From: DASZTU01 sp035493835
Lineage (GTDB): Bacteria > Pseudomonadota > Alphaproteobacteria > Rhizobiales > Devosiaceae
Assembly (NCBI GenBank): GCA_035493835.1
Contig: DATJHO010000144.1
Location: 1-6,965 of the forward strand
Length of the DNA stretch: 6,965 bases
Direction: 5' to 3'
Made by a program: the position numbers and the translations under genes. This document shows, one piece after another, positions 4,958-6,965 of this stretch. A model generated the notes under the pieces. It was not told the DNA's origin and did not search any database. It saw nothing but the letters and a program-made list of their open reading frames with translations. Positions within the stretch are counted from its first letter, which is position 1; each line of letters begins with the position of its first letter.

Positions 4958-5332
4958 CTAAGGCCGGGATGAGGGGCGCTGCTGCAGCACCAATCCGTTG
5001 CCGTCCGGGTCGGAAAAAGTGACGTAAGTGCCCCAGGGCTGCGCTTCGATCGGGGAGGTCTTGACGCCGGCGGCGGTGAGGCGGGCGACCTCGCCCTCGA
5101 GGTCTGGCGTGTGCAAGACGAGACCCCGAAGCGAGCCCGCCGGCATTGTTTCGAACCAGTTGACCAGCGTCACGGACGTGGCCGCGCCCTTGGGCGCGAG
5201 CTGCACCCAGCGCATCTGCGGGAACATCTGCTGGTCGGCCAGTTCCTCGAAGCCGAGGACGTCGCGGTAGAAGGCCTTGGCCCGGTCCTGGTCGGAAACG
5301 GGAATGGAGACGACGTCGAGCCGGTCGATCAT
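4958..5332 (-). CDS. Small VOC (glyoxalase/bleomycin-resistance fold) protein
   Basis: A 124-residue single-module pair of beta-alpha-beta-beta-beta units: VVSIPVSDQDRAKAFYRDVLGF near the start and PWGTYVTFSDPDGNGLVLQQ near the end are the classic VOC marks. Members bind a divalent metal and act on small molecules, or only bind them. Here the usual first metal ligand is replaced (VVSI instead of a His), and the usual closing Glu after PDGN is replaced by a Val/Leu (GLVLQQ); H74 remains. A standard metal-enzyme role is therefore doubtful, and a binding or sequestering role, or another chemistry, is possible. The start ATG 5330-5332 has GAGGA (5342-5346) 8 bases upstream. It follows the ElyC-like gene by 37 bases and is probably co-transcribed with it, although the functional link is unclear. 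Confidence 0.88.
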   Translation of the reverse strand: MIDRLDVVSIPVSDQDRAKAFYRDVLGFEELADQQMFPQMRWVQLAPKGAATSVTLVNWFETMPAGSLRGLVLHTPDLEGEVARLTAAGVKTSPIEAQPWGTYVTFSDPDGNGLVLQQRPSSRP

Positions 5333-5369
5333 GTTTTTAATCCTCTATTGGGCGGGGTAGAGCGCGCGA

Positions 5370-6143
5370 TCAGCTCCAGCCCCGCAGCCGATAATAGAGG
5401 GCGCCGAACATCTCGCGAAGTGCCTGGCCGGTGTTGTCGAGAGCGGCCGGGGCCGGCATCCAGTCGAGCACCAGCCAATCAACCGTCCCCGCGTCGATGA
5501 TGTCGGTTTCCGATGGCGTCACCGCGACGCCATAGCGCCGGAACACCGCAACGGAACGCGGCATATGGATGCCGGAGGTGACGAGAAGCGCGGTTTGCAG
5601 ATGTTGCTGCCGCAGGATTTCCGCCGAAAAGCTGGCATTTTCCTCGGTGGTGCGGGATTTGCCCTCTTCCAGGATCGCGCTTGCCGGGACGCCGAACCGC
5701 ATCAGCACGTCGCGCATGTCGTCGGCTTCCGAATGGGTCTGGGACGGGTGGCGCCAATTGCCGCCCGACGCCAGGATGAATTTCGCCTTGCCGGCCTTGT
5801 AGAGATCGGCGGCGTGCATGAGGCGGTCGGCATGCTCGTTGAGATCGGGGGCCTGCCGCGGCGGGATCGCGGGTCCGGTGGCGCCGCCAAGCACGATGAT
5901 GACGTCGGCATTCGGGGTCGCGGCGATGGGGATAGGCGGGTATTGCCGCTCCAGCATGCCGGAGAGCCAGCCGGCAACGAAGGGCGTCGAGGCCCCGTAG
6001 AGGCCAATGAGGGTGATGGCCAGAAGGGTGAGCCCCGCGCGCCGCTTGTTGAACAGCACCAGCAGGAACGCCAGCACCCCGAGCGCCAGCCCCAGCCCGA
6101 GCGGATTGAGGAACGGGGTCAGGTATTTGTCGATGGCAAACAT
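5370..6143 (-). CDS. ElyC/YdcF-family (DUF218) envelope protein
   Basis: A 257-residue membrane-anchored protein. Two N-terminal membrane helices (about 12-31 and 36-56) precede a DUF218 domain (about 78-215). Length and layout match E. coli ElyC, which affects peptidoglycan and lipid-carrier metabolism in the envelope; SanA and YdcF share the domain. Motifs in order: ADVIIVLGG (79-87), FILASGGN (122-129), SEADDMRDVL (138-147), SRTTEENA (163-170), VTSGIHMPRSVAVFR (188-202), and the ElyC-like ending YYRLRGWS. I chose ATG 6141-6143 because GGAG (6150-6153) lies 6 bases upstream and the predicted membrane helix follows directly. The frame stays open to an ATG at 6359, but those 72 extra codons read through the palindromic repeat and are not protein-like. 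The VOC gene follows 37 bases later. The biochemical activity of DUF218 is unsettled. Confidence 0.92.
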   Translation of the reverse strand: MFAIDKYLTPFLNPLGLGLALGVLAFLLVLFNKRRAGLTLLAITLIGLYGASTPFVAGWLSGMLERQYPPIPIAATPNADVIIVLGGATGPAIPPRQAPDLNEHADRLMHAADLYKAGKAKFILASGGNWRHPSQTHSEADDMRDVLMRFGVPASAILEEGKSRTTEENASFSAEILRQQHLQTALLVTSGIHMPRSVAVFRRYGVAVTPSETDIIDAGTVDWLVLDWMPAPAALDNTGQALREMFGALYYRLRGWS

Positions 6144-6180
6144 CGGGCGCTCCGGGGCGATGACGAGAAGTTTGCCATCA

Positions 6181-6198
6181 TGCCACAGGGGTGTGGCA
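6181..6198. other. Perfect hairpin upstream of the ElyC-like gene
   Basis: TGCCACA (6181-6187) and TGTGGCA (6192-6198) enclose GGGG. It lies 37 bases upstream of the ElyC-like start on the minus strand, between that gene and the nested repeat. It could be an operator or a leader stem. It lacks a T-run in either direction. Confidence 0.4.
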
Positions 6199-6201
6199 AA
6201 C

Positions 6202-6319
6202 AAACAACCCCCACCCGGCTGCCGCCACCCTCCCCTCAAGGGGGGAGGGGCGATGTGGGCCGGCCAGTGCAGCAAGATCACCCTCCCCCTTGAGGGGAGG
6301 GATGGAGTGGGGGTTGTTT
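6202..6319. repeat. 118-base nested inverted-repeat element with two C/G hairpins
   Basis: Perfect 13-bp terminal inverted repeats, AAACAACCCCCAC (6202-6214) and GTGGGGGTTGTTT (6307-6319), enclose two perfect palindromes. One is CCCTCCCC/GGGGAGGG at 6228-6249 (loop 6 bases) and the other is the same arms at 6281-6301 (loop CTTGA). The same palindrome occurs at 310-330 without the terminal repeats. It has no room for a transposase, so it would be a REP/BIME- or MITE-like element. It fills most of the gap between the FAH-family gene and the ElyC-like gene. Confidence 0.8.
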
Positions 6320-6371
6320 TGACTTTGATTGTGCTCGGGTGAATCTTTGTTCCAACCACCCGGCGCAGCTT

Positions 6372-6965
6372 CTAGCCCGCGTACGCCTTGGTGCGCTGCA
6401 TCTGCTCGCCGAGGCCTTCGATGCCGAGGCGCATGGTCTGGTTCGGCTTCAGCCAGACCGGGGTCGGCTTGATGCCCATGCCGACGCCCGGCGGGGTGCC
6501 GGTCGAGATCACGTCGCCGGGCTGCAGGCTCATGAACTGGCTGATGTAGTGCACCAGGTGGCGCACGCCGAAGATCATCGTCTTGGTCGAGCCGTTCTGG
6601 TAGCGGTGGCCGTCGACCTCGAGCCACATGGCGAGGTTCTGCGGGTCGGCGATCTCATCGGCGGTGGCAATGTAGGGGCCGATCGGGCCAAAGGTGTCGG
6701 CCGACTTGCCCTTGGTCCACTGGCCGCCGCGCTCGGTCTGGAAATGCCGCTCCGAGAGGTCGTTGATGACGCAGTAGCCGGCGACGTGATCCATGGCGTC
6801 CTTTTCGTCGACGTAACGGGCCTCCTTGCCGATCACCACGCCGAGTTCGACTTCCCAGTCGGGCTTCACCGTATTCTTGGGCAGGATGACGTCGTCATTG
6901 GGGCCGATGATGGCGCTGGTCGCCTTCATGAAAAGGATCGGCTCCTTGGGGATTTCGGCGCCGGT
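6372..6965 (-). CDS. Fumarylacetoacetate hydrolase (FAH) family protein, N-terminus outside window
   Basis: The frame is open to the right edge and ends at TAG 6372-6374, giving the last 197 residues of a protein of about 280. It is a typical bacterial FAH-domain enzyme of the group annotated as fumarylpyruvate hydrolase, 2-hydroxyhepta-2,4-diene-1,7-dioate isomerase or ureidoglycolate lyase. These are cytosolic Mg-dependent enzymes that cleave or isomerise 2-oxo acids from ring breakdown. Visible landmarks, numbered from the first visible residue, are LFMKATSAIIGPND (11-24), WEVELGVVIG with E38 and E40, INDLSERHFQTERGGQW with D69 as third metal ligand, KGKSADTFGPIGP, and STGTPPGVG. The ATG at 6929 is internal: the preceding residues TGAEIPKEPILF are standard family sequence. 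All catalytic-domain marks visible are intact. Downstream lies the repeat-filled gap before the ElyC-like gene, so it is probably the last gene of its unit. The substrate is not predictable from this part alone. Confidence 0.94.
   Translation of the reverse strand, partial: TGAEIPKEPILFMKATSAIIGPNDDVILPKNTVKPDWEVELGVVIGKEARYVDEKDAMDHVAGYCVINDLSERHFQTERGGQWTKGKSADTFGPIGPYIATADEIADPQNLAMWLEVDGHRYQNGSTKTMIFGVRHLVHYISQFMSLQPGDVISTGTPPGVGMGIKPTPVWLKPNQTMRLGIEGLGEQMQRTKAYAG

Noticed and set aside
5565..6293. A 242-codon plus-strand frame opposite the ElyC-like gene
   Set aside because: It is low-complexity Gly/Arg/Asp-rich sequence that runs into the palindromic repeat; the opposite strand encodes a clear DUF218 protein.
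1..6965. A novel defence or mobile-element system
   Set aside because: Every well-supported gene belongs to a known metabolic, membrane or acetyltransferase family; no nuclease, helicase, integrase, reverse transcriptase or toxin-like gene is present.

Overview
The window reads as GC-rich alphaproteobacterial chromosome, most likely Hyphomicrobiales (a Devosia-like genome would fit). This rests on codon use, on the protein families present, and on three kinds of short palindromic intergenic repeat that are common in that class. The genus is an inference. I see no rRNA, tRNA, CRISPR array, transposase, phage gene or toxin-antitoxin pair. I also see no clear sign of an undescribed multi-gene system: the genes are recognisable enzymes and membrane proteins, and most of the unusual sequence lies between them.

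Left half, plus strand. The window opens inside the 3' end of an M81-family (MlrC-type) metallopeptidase gene (1-287). After a 266-base gap holding two repeat hairpins comes a hydroxypyruvate-isomerase-like TIM-barrel gene (554-1309), whose ribosome-binding site can be buried in a perfect hairpin. The gene-free stretch 1310-1672 is repeat-derived in its first part (to about 1530). Its last part (1543-1606) carries three palindromes in a row. Next is a tight two-gene operon: a PcpA/LinE/MhqO-type extradiol ring-cleaving dioxygenase (1673-2605) and an MhqD-type alpha/beta hydrolase (2606-3253), joined as TGA|ATG. Together they suggest handling of (hydro)quinones: ring opening followed by ester or acyl hydrolysis.

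Middle. The transcription units converge across 3254-3736. This 483-base stretch contains a possible small minus-strand gene with an AT-rich palindrome upstream, a large imperfect inverted repeat (3545-3645) that could stop transcription from both sides, and a small hairpin just after the last minus-strand gene.

Right half, minus strand, read from right to left: a fumarylacetoacetate-hydrolase-family enzyme whose N-terminus is outside the window (6372-6965); a 228-base gap filled largely by a 118-base nested inverted repeat; an ElyC/YdcF-type DUF218 membrane protein (5370-6143); a small VOC-fold protein 37 bases downstream (4958-5332); a gap with interleaved hairpins; then a DedA-family membrane protein (4058-4759) and a small GNAT acetyltransferase (3737-4036), 21 bases apart. 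The M81, isomerase-like, dioxygenase, hydrolase and FAH-family genes give the region a catabolic flavour, but they lie in separate transcription units on two strands, so a single shared pathway is not shown.
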